This document shows positions 48,058-56,224 of a stretch of DNA of 64,000 nt, in pieces. The DNA is taken from NCBI RefSeq assembly GCF_000423025.1, contig NZ_AUHE01000003.1, forward strand, positions 240,005 through 304,004, given 5' to 3'. The DNA is from Gordonia shandongensis DSM 45094. Lineage in GTDB: Bacteria > Actinomycetota > Actinomycetes > Mycobacteriales > Mycobacteriaceae. Each line of letters begins with the position of its first letter. Positions within the stretch are counted from its first letter, which is position 1. The translations under genes were made by a program, and so were the position numbers. A model generated the notes under the pieces. That model saw only the letters and a program-made list of their open reading frames with translations. It was not told where the DNA came from and made no database searches.

Positions 48058-49598
48058 CTGCCGGCACCCGCTCCGGCGAGCCCGTGCCGGGGCAGTTCAC
48101 CCTGGTCCTGCATTCGCATCTGCCGTGGCTCGCCAACCACGGTCGATGGCCCGTCGGCGAGGAGTGGCTCTACCAGTCGTGGGCGAACTGCTACCAACCG
48201 GTGTTCGCCGCCCTGCGTCGGCTCGCCGCCGACGGATACACCGACGTGCTCTCGCTCGGCATCACCCCGGTGCTCGCCGCCCAGCTCGACGACCCGCACT
48301 GCGTCACCTCGATGCACGAGTGGCTCGCCGACTGGCAGCTGCGGGCCATGGAGGCGGCGACCGACACCGACGCCGATCGTCGCCGGATGGGGCACCGCGA
48401 GTACCGTGCGGCCGCCGCGGCGATCGACGACTTCGAGACGCAGTGGCGCCACGGCGGGAGCCCGCAGATCCGACCGCTGGTGAACGCCGGCGTGATCGAA
48501 CTGCTCGGCGGCCCCCTGGCACACCCGTTCGGCCCGCTGCTCGATCCGCGCCTGCGCCGCTTCTCCCTGCGCGAGGGACTGGCCGACGCCGCGCTGCGCT
48601 GGGGTGCGCGACCCACCGGGATCTGGGCGCCCGAGTGCGCCTACACCGCGGGCATGGAGACCGAGTACGCCGCCGCCGGCGTCTCCCACTTCATGGTCGA
48701 CGGCCCCACCCTCCACGGCGACACCGCACTCGGCCGCCCCGTCGGCGACTCCGGGGTCGTCGCCTTCGGCCGCGACCTCACGGTCAGCTACCGCGTGTGG
48801 TCGCCGAAGTCGGGGTACCCGGGACACGCCGCGTACCGCGACTTCCACACCTACGATCACCGCACCGGGTTCAAACCCGTGCGGGTGACCGGCAAGAACG
48901 TCCCCGGCGAACGGAAGAAGCCGTATGACGCCGACCTCGCCGACCCGGTGATCGACAAGCACGTCGACGACTTCGTCACCGCCGTCCGCGATCGGCTCGT
49001 CGCGGAGTCCGAGCGCATCGGCGGGCCCGCGCACGTCGTCGCCGCCTTCGACACCGAACTGTACGGCCACTGGTGGCACGAGGGACCGATCTGGCTCGAA
49101 CGCGTGCTCCGCCGCCTCCCCGAGGCCGGGGTCACCGTCGGCTCGCTCGACACCGCGCGCCGCGCCGGATACGTCGGCGACCCGGTGGAGCTCCACGATT
49201 CGTCGTGGGGATCCGGGAAGGACTGGCGCGTCTGGGAGGGACCGCAGGTCGACCACCTCGTCCAGCTCAACGCCGAGGTCACCGCGACCGCGCTCGACTC
49301 GGTGGACAAACGGCGCGAGGAACCGCACGTCCGCGACGCGGTGGCCGACCAGATCCTCCGCGAGACCCTGCTGACCGTGCAGTCCGACTGGCCGTTCATG
49401 GTCTCCAAGGACACCGCGGCGGGATACGCGCAGGACCGCGCGTACAAACACGCGCACGCCACCCGGGAGATCTCCGCGGCGTCCGATGCCGGACGGGAGC
49501 ACCGGGCCGGCGAGCTCGCACGCGGCTGGCGTCGGGCCGACAATCTGTTCGGCGCCCTCGACGCGCGGCGCCTGGGCCGATGGGAGGACGATCTGTGA
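48054..49598 (+). CDS. GH57 family alpha-glucan branching-type enzyme (Rv3031-like)
   Basis: 514 residues. Start ATG overlaps the previous stop by four bases; the stop overlaps the next ATG by one base (TGATG). GH57 motifs: FTLVLHSHLPWLANHG (motif 1), GITPVLAAQL, GIWAPECAYTAGME with the nucleophile Glu, and AAFDTELYGHWWHEGP with the acid/base Asp. The C-terminal helical region contains SDWPFMVSKDTAAGYAQDRAYKHA, typical of branching enzymes of this family. Predicted to introduce alpha-1,6 branches into the methylglucose lipopolysaccharide glucan or a related glucan. Confidence 0.88.
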   Translation: MTAGTRSGEPVPGQFTLVLHSHLPWLANHGRWPVGEEWLYQSWANCYQPVFAALRRLAADGYTDVLSLGITPVLAAQLDDPHCVTSMHEWLADWQLRAMEAATDTDADRRRMGHREYRAAAAAIDDFETQWRHGGSPQIRPLVNAGVIELLGGPLAHPFGPLLDPRLRRFSLREGLADAALRWGARPTGIWAPECAYTAGMETEYAAAGVSHFMVDGPTLHGDTALGRPVGDSGVVAFGRDLTVSYRVWSPKSGYPGHAAYRDFHTYDHRTGFKPVRVTGKNVPGERKKPYDADLADPVIDKHVDDFVTAVRDRLVAESERIGGPAHVVAAFDTELYGHWWHEGPIWLERVLRRLPEAGVTVGSLDTARRAGYVGDPVELHDSSWGSGKDWRVWEGPQVDHLVQLNAEVTATALDSVDKRREEPHVRDAVADQILRETLLTVQSDWPFMVSKDTAAGYAQDRAYKHAHATREISAASDAGREHRAGELARGWRRADNLFGALDARRLGRWEDDL

Positions 49599-50848
49599 TG
49601 CGCGTCCTCATCGTCTCCTGGGAGTACCCGCCGGTCGTCGTCGGCGGTCTCGGCCGTCACGTCCACCATCTCGCCGAAGCGGTCGCCGGGCACGGCCACG
49701 AGGTCATCGTGCTGACCCGACAGCCGTCGGGCACCGACGCCGCGACGCACCCGACCACCGACACGGTGGTCAACGGCGTCCGGGTGATCGCGGTGGCCGA
49801 GGACCCCCCGGTCTTCGACTTCGGTGCCGACATGATGGCGTGGACGCTCGCGATGGGGCACGGCTTCGTGCGCGCCGGACTGGCGATCCTCCGCGGCGAG
49901 TCCGCACCGGACGTCATCCACGCGCACGACTGGCTCGTCGCGCATCCCGCGATCGCGCTCGCGGAGTACTTCGACGTCCCCCTGGTCGCGACGCTGCACG
50001 CCACCGAGGCGGGCCGCCACAGCGGATGGGTGGCCGGCGACGTCAACCGCCAGGTGCACTCGGTGGAGTGGTGGCTGGCGAACGCCGCCGACTCGATCAT
50101 CACCTGCTCGTCGTCGATGCGCGACGAGGTCGACACCCTCTTCGGGCCCGAGCTGGCACCGGTCACGGTGATCCAGAACGGCATCGACGTCGGCACCTGG
50201 AGCTACGCGGACCGCACGCGCCGCATCGGGCCGCCGGAACTGCTGTTCGCCGGCCGCCTCGAATACGAGAAGGGTGTCCAGGATCTGCTCGAAGCGCTCC
50301 CGCGGATCCGCCGTGCCCACCCCGGGACGCGGCTGACCGTCGCGGGAGACGGTACCCAGTCGGACTGGCTGCAGCAGCTGTCACGCGAGTTCCGCGTCGC
50401 GACTGCCGTCGACTTCGCCGGCCGCCAGGACCACGCGGGGATGCTCGCGCTGATGCACCGCTGCGACGCGATCGTCCTGCCGAGCCGCTACGAGCCGTTC
50501 GGGATCGTCGCCCTCGAAGCCGCCGCAACCGGCATCCCGATCGTCGCGTCCAACGCGGGCGGTCTCGGCGAGGCCGTCGAGGACGGCCGCACCGGGCTCA
50601 GCTTCGATCCCACCGACGTCGCCGGGCTCACCGACGCGGTGTGCGCGGCGCTCGACGACCCGGTCGGCGCACAGCGTCGTGCCCGGCTCGGTCGCGACCG
50701 ACTCACCGAGGAGTTCACCTGGCCGGTCATCGGCGCCCGGACCGCGACCGTGTACGCCGCCGCCGGCCTGCGGCCCGCCCGCCGCCTGGGTCGGCCCGAG
50801 ATCCCGATGCGACCGATGCCCGACCGTGATCCCACCGTCGAGGCGTAG
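49598..50848 (+). CDS. GT4-type alpha-glucosyltransferase (Rv3032-like)
   Basis: 416 residues from the ATG at 49598; an adjacent in-frame GTG (49595) is an alternative. GT-B fold: SWEYPPVVVGGLGRHVHHLAEAV at the acceptor site, HAHDWLVAHPAI, LHATEAGRHSGWV, and the donor domain with LLFAGRLEYEKGVQDLLEALPRI and SRYEPFGIVALEAAATGIPIVAS holding the E-x7-E pair. The mycobacterial homologue elongates alpha-1,4-glucans for methylglucose lipopolysaccharide and contributes to glycogen-like glucan. The last codons and stop lie in the first copy of a 30-bp tandem duplication. Confidence 0.9.
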   Translation: MRVLIVSWEYPPVVVGGLGRHVHHLAEAVAGHGHEVIVLTRQPSGTDAATHPTTDTVVNGVRVIAVAEDPPVFDFGADMMAWTLAMGHGFVRAGLAILRGESAPDVIHAHDWLVAHPAIALAEYFDVPLVATLHATEAGRHSGWVAGDVNRQVHSVEWWLANAADSIITCSSSMRDEVDTLFGPELAPVTVIQNGIDVGTWSYADRTRRIGPPELLFAGRLEYEKGVQDLLEALPRIRRAHPGTRLTVAGDGTQSDWLQQLSREFRVATAVDFAGRQDHAGMLALMHRCDAIVLPSRYEPFGIVALEAAATGIPIVASNAGGLGEAVEDGRTGLSFDPTDVAGLTDAVCAALDDPVGAQRRARLGRDRLTEEFTWPVIGARTATVYAAAGLRPARRLGRPEIPMRPMPDRDPTVEA

Positions 50849-50880
50849 CCCGACTGCGATCCCACCGTCGAGGCGTAGCC
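50821..50880 (+). repeat. 30-bp tandem duplication across the GT4 stop codon
   Basis: 50821-50850 is repeated at 50851-50880 with 28 of 30 bases identical. The first copy contains the last nine codons and stop of the glycosyltransferase; the second is non-coding remnant with the stop copied in register. Confidence 0.95.
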
Positions 50881-50892
50881 CGACGGGCCCCG

Positions 50893-51630
50893 TCAGGCCT
50901 GTTTCTTCTTGCGTTCGATGTCGGCGAGGGCCCGCTCGAGCTCCGCGCGCTGTGCCGCACCGGCCTCCCACACGTCCCTGCGGTTCTTGACCACGCGGGC
51001 GGGCGAACCGACGGCGATCGCATAGTCGTCGACGACCCCGCGGACCACGGCGTGCGCGCCCAACACGCATCCGCGGCCGACCGTCGTGTTGCGGAGCACC
51101 GTCACCTTGGCCGCGATCCACGTGTCCGGGCCGATGCGGACCGGTCCCTTCACGATCCCCTGATCCTTGATCGGCAGGGTGAGGTCATCGGTCACATGGT
51201 CGAAGTCGCAGATGTAACACCAGTCCGCGATGAGCGTCGACCCGCCGATCTCCAGATCCAGATACGAGTTGACGACGTTGTTGCAGCCGAAGACCGTCTT
51301 GTCGCCGATCCGCATGCTGCCCTCGTGACAGCGGATCGAGTTGCCGTCGCCGATGTGCACCCACCGGCCGATCTCCAGCCGTGACAGCTCCGGCGTCGCG
51401 TGGATCTCGACGTTCTTGCCGAGGAAGACCATGCCCCGCAGGATCACATGCGGATTCGCCAGCCGGAAGCGGGCCAGTCGCAGGTAGCGCACCAGATACC
51501 AGGGGGTCCAGGCACGGTTGCGCCGCACCCAGCGCAGCGAGTCGAGCGTCAGGAATCGAGCCTGCCGGGGATCGCGGCGACGGCCGGCGCGAAGTCGGGA
51601 GCGGTAGGACGCGTTCCACATCGTCGTCAT
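50893..51630 (-). CDS. Left-handed beta-helix acetyltransferase (Rv3034c-like)
   Basis: 245 residues from the ATG at 51630 (MTTMWNASYRSRLRAG); an ATG three codons later is possible. The N-terminal 75 residues are basic and helical. From about residue 80 hexapeptide-repeat turns run in order: ILRGMVFLGKNVEI, LEIGRWVHIGDGNSI, MRIGDKTVFGCNNVV, LEIGGSTLIADWCYICDFDH, then VRIGPDTWIAAKVTVLRNTTVGRGCVLGAHAVVRGVVDDYAIAVGSPARVV. This is the LbH fold of sugar acetyltransferases. It faces the GT4 gene in the methylglucose lipopolysaccharide region, whose product is acylated, so an acyl or acetyl transfer to that glucan is plausible. Confidence 0.85.
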   Translation of the reverse strand: MTTMWNASYRSRLRAGRRRDPRQARFLTLDSLRWVRRNRAWTPWYLVRYLRLARFRLANPHVILRGMVFLGKNVEIHATPELSRLEIGRWVHIGDGNSIRCHEGSMRIGDKTVFGCNNVVNSYLDLEIGGSTLIADWCYICDFDHVTDDLTLPIKDQGIVKGPVRIGPDTWIAAKVTVLRNTTVGRGCVLGAHAVVRGVVDDYAIAVGSPARVVKNRRDVWEAGAAQRAELERALADIERKKKQA

Positions 51631-51638
51631 GGTGACAA

Positions 51639-51644
51639 ACACTA
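51639..51644 (-). promoter_or_regulatory. -10 element for the LbH acetyltransferase gene
   Basis: TAGTGT on the minus strand ends eight bases before the ATG at 51630. Confidence 0.4.
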
Positions 51645-51760
51645 AACGACGACCCGACCCGCTCGGGCCCCAGCGGCCGCAAGCACCCGGGAGCCGACGC
51701 GATAGAGTCGTTCGGGCACCCCCGTCCGACATCTCACGTCGCCGACACCACAGGAGCACG

Positions 51761-53080
51761 ATGATCCAGGCCGCCCGTCGTCGCACGCGCACGCTCACCC
51801 GTGCCGCGGTCCTCGCCGCCGCGACCGTCCTGGTCGTCACCTCCTGTTCGGACGGCCACACCGATGTCCGGTCGGTGCCCGCGCCCGGCTGGTCGACGTT
51901 CGGCGGCGACGCCGGCAACACCGACTACAGCCACGCGAACGTCCCCGACGATCTCGCTCCCGCGTGGGAGCGCCCCACCGAGGGCGCCGTCCGCGCACCG
52001 CTGTCACTCACCGGCAGCGGCGACGTGATGGTGACCGCTCAGACCCGCGCCGGCTGCAACCTGTTCGCACTCGACCACCGGGCCGGTCGCAAGAACTTCT
52101 GCAAACGGATGGCCGACGGCTTCTGGACCAACACCGCCCTCGTCGACCAGTACAACCAGCCCTACATCGGTGAGCCGGGACGCTTCCTGGCGTTCACCGG
52201 CGGCGGCGCCATCCGGTGGCGACAAGACGTCAACGGCGTTCCGACGTCGGCGAAGTTCGCTGCGCCCGAACGCGTCCTGGTGACGACGTCGCGCGGTGAG
52301 ATCAGCATCGTCAACTCGCAGACGGGCGACGCGGAGTACCCCGCCGTCCAGCTCTGGCGCGGCCCGGCCGCCGCCGACCCCGCCGAGGGGATCGACGACT
52401 GCCGGACCGGCGGCCCCGCCTGCGCGGTGGCGGCCCCGCCCGCGGTCGACGGCCCCCGCAGCCGCTTCTTCCTCAACTTCCACCCGCAGGGCGGCGACGC
52501 CGCCCAGGTGAAGGCGATGTCGTACGCCGACGGCGAGATCACCGATCTGTGGACCGCCGAACTCCCCGGCGGGATGGTCGGTCCCCCGACGGCGACCGCC
52601 GACGGCCGGACCGTCTACGCCTTCTCCCGGGAGAACCGGCTGTACGCCTTCGACGCCGAGACGGGGCGCGTCCGCTGGAGCACCGATGTCGGGGATTCGG
52701 GGTTCGCCACCCTCACCGTCTCACCCGACGGCCTGATCATCCCGGCGGGCACCGTGGGGGCTCCGCTGACGATCCTCCGGGACACCGGTGACGGCGTCGA
52801 GGTCGTCGCCCGGAACGAGGGCGTCCGCACCGCGGGCCTGTCGACCCTGACCGCCGGTGACCGCGCGTGGACCGTCGGCCGCACCGACCCCCGCGGCCGA
52901 CTCGCGCTCCTCCAGATCGACGCGACGGACGGCTCGGTGGTCCGGTCCCTGCCGCTCGGCGACGAGAAGGGGCCGCAACCCGAGGGATTCGCGACGGGTG
53001 TCGCCGTCGGCGCGTCCGGTCAGATCGCGGTGGCCACCACCGGCGGCACCGTCTACTACTTCGCCGCCCCCGGCGAGTAG
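51761..53080 (+). CDS. Lipoprotein with PQQ/WD-type beta-propeller (Rv3035-like)
   Basis: 439 residues from the ATG at 51761, preceded by CAGGAG. The signal peptide has a twin-basic n-region, an Ala/Val core, and the lipobox VTSC near residue 28. Propeller blades are visible as repeated patterns, for example CNLFALDHRAGRKNF, GEISIVNSQTGDAEYPAVQLW, NRLYAFDAETGRVRWSTDVG and LLQIDATDGSVVRSLPLGDE. Such BamB-like or PQQ-like lipoproteins act as extracytoplasmic scaffolds or dehydrogenases; no cofactor residues can be assigned. Its synteny with the glucan genes matches Rv3035. Confidence 0.82.
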   Translation: MIQAARRRTRTLTRAAVLAAATVLVVTSCSDGHTDVRSVPAPGWSTFGGDAGNTDYSHANVPDDLAPAWERPTEGAVRAPLSLTGSGDVMVTAQTRAGCNLFALDHRAGRKNFCKRMADGFWTNTALVDQYNQPYIGEPGRFLAFTGGGAIRWRQDVNGVPTSAKFAAPERVLVTTSRGEISIVNSQTGDAEYPAVQLWRGPAAADPAEGIDDCRTGGPACAVAAPPAVDGPRSRFFLNFHPQGGDAAQVKAMSYADGEITDLWTAELPGGMVGPPTATADGRTVYAFSRENRLYAFDAETGRVRWSTDVGDSGFATLTVSPDGLIIPAGTVGAPLTILRDTGDGVEVVARNEGVRTAGLSTLTAGDRAWTVGRTDPRGRLALLQIDATDGSVVRSLPLGDEKGPQPEGFATGVAVGASGQIAVATTGGTVYYFAAPGE

Positions 53081-53105
53081 CCCGCGCGGCGCCCGGCAAG
53101 CCTCG

Positions 53106-54317
53106 TCAGGCGTCGCCGCCGCGGCGACCCGGCTCGCAGAGGAAGGCCGTTCCGGCGCGCCCGATCCGCGTGATGATCAACGCGTAGGGGGTGCTCCCCG
53201 AGAGTTTGAGCCGTTTGCGCAACCGATCCGGATCCACGTCGATCCCGCGCACCAGGATCTCCAGACTCCCGCAGTCGCGTGCCGCGAGCGCGGTCCGCAG
53301 TCCGCGCTCGGAGGTTCCGAAACGGTCGATGACCCGGAAGCCGCGTTCGCCGGACGGCACCCGGTCGCCGGTGAGATACGCGATCTGCGGATCGAGTTGC
53401 CGAAGCCCGTGCCGGCGCGCGTAATGCCGAACCAGGCCCGCGCGCACCACCGCCCCGTCCGGGTCGATGATCCAGTCGTCGACACCCGGATCCTCGATCT
53501 CGTCGGGGTCGGCGCTGGTGACCTCGTAGCCGTCCCCGCGCGACCGGAGCACCGTGGCGCGGCGCGCCGGTCGGGTGATCTCGCTCCACAGGCAGACCTC
53601 GCGGACACCGCCGTCGAGTGACACCGCCTGGGCCTGCCCGGCGAAGCCGAAACGATCGCGGAGCAGCCGGTAATCGAGGCCGGGCGCACATTTCACCGCC
53701 AACTCGCGTCCGGCGTACACCGTCAGCAGCTCCATCAGCGGCGGGTCGAGTTCGTCGAGCCGGAAGGTGCGCCCCCGCGCCGACCGACGCGCCGGGTCGG
53801 CGATCACCACATCGGCGGTCGACGTCGGCACGAGCGCGTCGGCGCGGGCGACGACCCACGGCGCCCGGCGGTCACGGTGACCGATGTTGTGCTCGGCCAT
53901 CGCGAGACGGACCGGATCGGTGTCGCTGCCGATGACGCCGGCGATTCCGGGGGTGTCGGCCAACGCCACGACCTCGGCTCCGATCGAACAGGTCACATCG
54001 TGCACCACCGCATCCGGGCGATGCCGTGCGATGTCCGCGGCCCGGTGCTCGGCCACCGCCGACGCCGTGGCCTGCTGAAGCGCCACGTCGCCGGCGAGGA
54101 GCTCACCGGCGTCGGCGAGTTTGCCCGCCGCCTTGCGGCGGGTGCGGACGATCTCCACGAGCGCTGCGGCGCGGTCGCCGTAGCGGGCCCGCAGATCGGG
54201 CATCTCCCGCAGCAGCGCCTCGGGAGTCAGCGTCGACTCGGCCGTGGTCAGCAGGGCTTTTCGGCCGTGTCGGGACCGCAGGAAGGCGACGTCGTCGATG
54301 CTGAACTCGTACCCCAC
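53106..54317 (-). CDS. Class I methyltransferase with THUMP-like C-terminal domain (Rv3037c-like)
   Basis: 403 residues. A helical N-terminal region (1-95, SIDDVAFLRSRHGRKAL) is followed by a Rossmann methyltransferase core: VVHDVTCSIGAEVVAL (motif I), VIGSDTDPVRLAMAEHNIG, and VIADPARRSARGRTFRLDEL where the DPAR takes the place of the DPPY motif. The last 75 residues (GFRVIDRFGTSERGLRTALAARDCGSLEILVRGIDVDPDRLRKRLKL) match the THUMP-like domain family. Conserved next to the glucan locus in mycobacteria; substrate unknown, RNA and glucan are both conceivable. Nine bases follow the next methyltransferase gene on the same strand. Confidence 0.8.
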   Translation of the reverse strand: MGYEFSIDDVAFLRSRHGRKALLTTAESTLTPEALLREMPDLRARYGDRAAALVEIVRTRRKAAGKLADAGELLAGDVALQQATASAVAEHRAADIARHRPDAVVHDVTCSIGAEVVALADTPGIAGVIGSDTDPVRLAMAEHNIGHRDRRAPWVVARADALVPTSTADVVIADPARRSARGRTFRLDELDPPLMELLTVYAGRELAVKCAPGLDYRLLRDRFGFAGQAQAVSLDGGVREVCLWSEITRPARRATVLRSRGDGYEVTSADPDEIEDPGVDDWIIDPDGAVVRAGLVRHYARRHGLRQLDPQIAYLTGDRVPSGERGFRVIDRFGTSERGLRTALAARDCGSLEILVRGIDVDPDRLRKRLKLSGSTPYALIITRIGRAGTAFLCEPGRRGGDA

Positions 54318-54325
54318 GCGGGCGC

Positions 54326-55342
54326 CTACTTCTCCGGCTTCACCCCGGTGATGAGGACGTTGTAGAAGAACTGCGGCGGAACGATCTTGCGCAGCACGTT
54401 CTCATCGAGCCACGTCATCCGCTTCCACCCGCCGAACGCGAATCCGGCCCAGCCCCAGCCCAGCTTCTCCCGCGGGACCGCGGCCTCGAAGGTGCGGACC
54501 GGCCATCCCAGCATCGCGGCGGCCAGCTCCTCTGCGGTCGTCTCGACCTCCGCGGCGCCCGCGGCGACGGCGAGCCGCTCCAGATCGTCCGGCGAGAACG
54601 TGTGGATGTCCACGACGGCCTCCAACGCCGCGGCACGCGAGCTCTCGTCGAGCTCGGCCTGCGGGCGACGCCACTGCTTGAGCGGCCCCAACTTGGTGAC
54701 CGTGGTGGTCGCCCACCAGGTGGCTCGACTCATCCAACGGGCGTAGAAGTCACCGTAGGTCGACGGTTCACCGGCGAACACGAAACGACCGCCGGGTTTG
54801 AGGACCCGCAGCACCTCGCGCAGCGACTGCTCGACGTCGGGGATGTGGTGCAGCACCGCGTGCCCGACGACGAGGTCGAAGGTGTCGTCCTCGTACGGGA
54901 TCGACTCGGCGTCGGCGACGCGGCCGTCGACGTCCAGCCCGAGGTTCTCGGCGTTGCGCAGCGCGACCTTCACCATGCCCGGCGACAGATCGGTGACCGA
55001 CCCCTTCTTCGCCACCCCCGACTGCATCAGGTTGAGCAGGAAGAACCCGGTGCCGCTGCCGAGTTCCATCGCACGCTCGTAGGGAACGGGCGCGTCGGGC
55101 ACGATCTTGTCGAACCGACCGCGAGCGAAGTCGATGATCCGCTGGTCGAAGGAGATCGACCACTTCTCGTCGTAGGTCTCGGCCTCCCAGTCGTGGTACA
55201 GCACCTGGGCCAGCTTGGTGTCCTCGTACGCGGCCTGCACCTGTTCGGCGGTCGCGTGCGGGTTCGGGGTGGGATCGACGGGGGTGCGATCGACGGGGGC
55301 GGTCTCCCCGCCGGTCGGCTTCTGATCGTCTACTGCGGTCAT
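54326..55342 (-). CDS. SAM-dependent methyltransferase (Rv3038c-like)
   Basis: 338 residues from the ATG at 55342 (MTAVDDQKPTGGE). A disordered N-terminal 30 residues precedes a class I core: AMELGSGTGFFLLNLMQSG, VTDLSPGMVKVALRNAENLG, ADAESIPYEDDTFDLVVGHAVLHHIPDV and VLRVLKPGGRFVFAGEPSTYG. The C-terminal 120 residues carry amphipathic helices and FFYNVLITGVKPEK. Resembles ubiquinone/menaquinone and small-molecule methyltransferases; the substrate is not predictable. Seventeen bases after echA, so probably in the echA operon. Confidence 0.83.
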   Translation of the reverse strand: MTAVDDQKPTGGETAPVDRTPVDPTPNPHATAEQVQAAYEDTKLAQVLYHDWEAETYDEKWSISFDQRIIDFARGRFDKIVPDAPVPYERAMELGSGTGFFLLNLMQSGVAKKGSVTDLSPGMVKVALRNAENLGLDVDGRVADAESIPYEDDTFDLVVGHAVLHHIPDVEQSLREVLRVLKPGGRFVFAGEPSTYGDFYARWMSRATWWATTTVTKLGPLKQWRRPQAELDESSRAAALEAVVDIHTFSPDDLERLAVAAGAAEVETTAEELAAAMLGWPVRTFEAAVPREKLGWGWAGFAFGGWKRMTWLDENVLRKIVPPQFFYNVLITGVKPEK

Positions 55343-55359
55343 CGTCTTCGGATACCTCA

Positions 55360-56148
55360 CTACTCTCCGGTGAATTCGGCTTTGCCGGGGCCGTTGGCGA
55401 CGAACGACTCCATGCCGATCGTGCGGTCGTCGGTGGCGAACAGTGCGGCGAACAACTGCTCCTCGATCTTCAGGCCGGTGTCGAGATCGACGCCGAGGCC
55501 GTCGTCGATCGCGGACTTGGCCGCCCGCAGCGCGACGCTCGCCGCACCGTGGAACCGGCCCGCCCATGCGAGCGCCTCGTTGTACACCTCGTCGGGCGCG
55601 ACGACCTGGTCGACGAGGCCGATGCGCAGCGCCTCGTCGGCGTCGACGAACCGGCCGGTGAACACCATGTCCTTGGCGCGCGACGGGCCGATCAACCGGG
55701 CCAGACGCTGAGTGCCGCCCCCGCCGGGGATCACTCCGAGGAGGATCTCCGGGACACCGAGTTTGGCGTTGTCGCCGACGATGCGACGGTCGGCGCCGAG
55801 CGCCACCTCCAGGCCGCCGCCCAACGCGTATCCGGTGATCGCCGCGACCGTCGGTTTCGGGATCTCGGAGATCGCGCCGATGGCGCGCTGGAGGCCGCGG
55901 GCGACCTTGCGCATGTCGGCCGCCGACATGCCCTGCATCTCCTTGATGTCGGCGCCGGCGGCGAGGACCTTCGGCCCGCCGTAGACGACGACGGCGTCGA
56001 TGTCGTCGCGCATGCTCGCCTCGTGGGCGGCCTCGGCCAGCTCGGTCTGCACCTGACGGTTGAGGGCGTTCATCGGCGGACGGTTCAGCGCGATGGTGCC
56101 GACACCGGGGTGCTCCGGCGACGTCTCGAGGGTCACGAACTCAGCCAT
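55360..56148 (-). CDS. Enoyl-CoA hydratase (EchA17-like)
   Basis: 262 residues, crotonase fold. Adds water to trans-2-enoyl-CoA in beta-oxidation. Oxyanion-hole segments are KVLAAGADIKEMQGM and YALGGGLEVALGADRRI. Of the two classic glutamates, one is kept in GVPEILLGVIPGGGGTQRL. The position of the second (Glu164 of rat hydratase) is Asp here (SRAKDMVFTG), a change seen in other actinobacterial hydratases. Start at 56148 has a -10 TAACCT six bases upstream and a palindrome overlapping it. Next to etfBA by function; matches Rv3039c by position. Confidence 0.9.
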   Translation of the reverse strand: MAEFVTLETSPEHPGVGTIALNRPPMNALNRQVQTELAEAAHEASMRDDIDAVVVYGGPKVLAAGADIKEMQGMSAADMRKVARGLQRAIGAISEIPKPTVAAITGYALGGGLEVALGADRRIVGDNAKLGVPEILLGVIPGGGGTQRLARLIGPSRAKDMVFTGRFVDADEALRIGLVDQVVAPDEVYNEALAWAGRFHGAASVALRAAKSAIDDGLGVDLDTGLKIEEQLFAALFATDDRTIGMESFVANGPGKAEFTGE

Positions 56149-56154
56149 GAGGGC

Positions 56155-56167
56155 AGGTTACCGGTAA
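56155..56167 (-). promoter_or_regulatory. echA promoter -10 with overlapping palindrome
   Basis: TTACCGGTAA (56158-56167) is a perfect palindrome; on the minus strand its TAA is the start of TAACCT (56155-56160), a -10 that ends six bases before the ATG. TTGGGT (56180-56185) is a possible -35. The TTACC/GGTAA half-sites and their place over the -10 match the etfB promoter, although the half-site spacing differs (0 versus 4 bases). Confidence 0.5.
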
Positions 56168-56224
56168 GTCAGGTCGAGAACCCAACCGGGCGGCACGGGA
56201 TCGACGCACGCCGCGACGCACCGG

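Noticed and set aside
47538..49502. A 654-codon open frame antisense to the methyltransferase and GH57 genes
   Set aside because: No motifs, while the opposite strand encodes complete catalytic domains.
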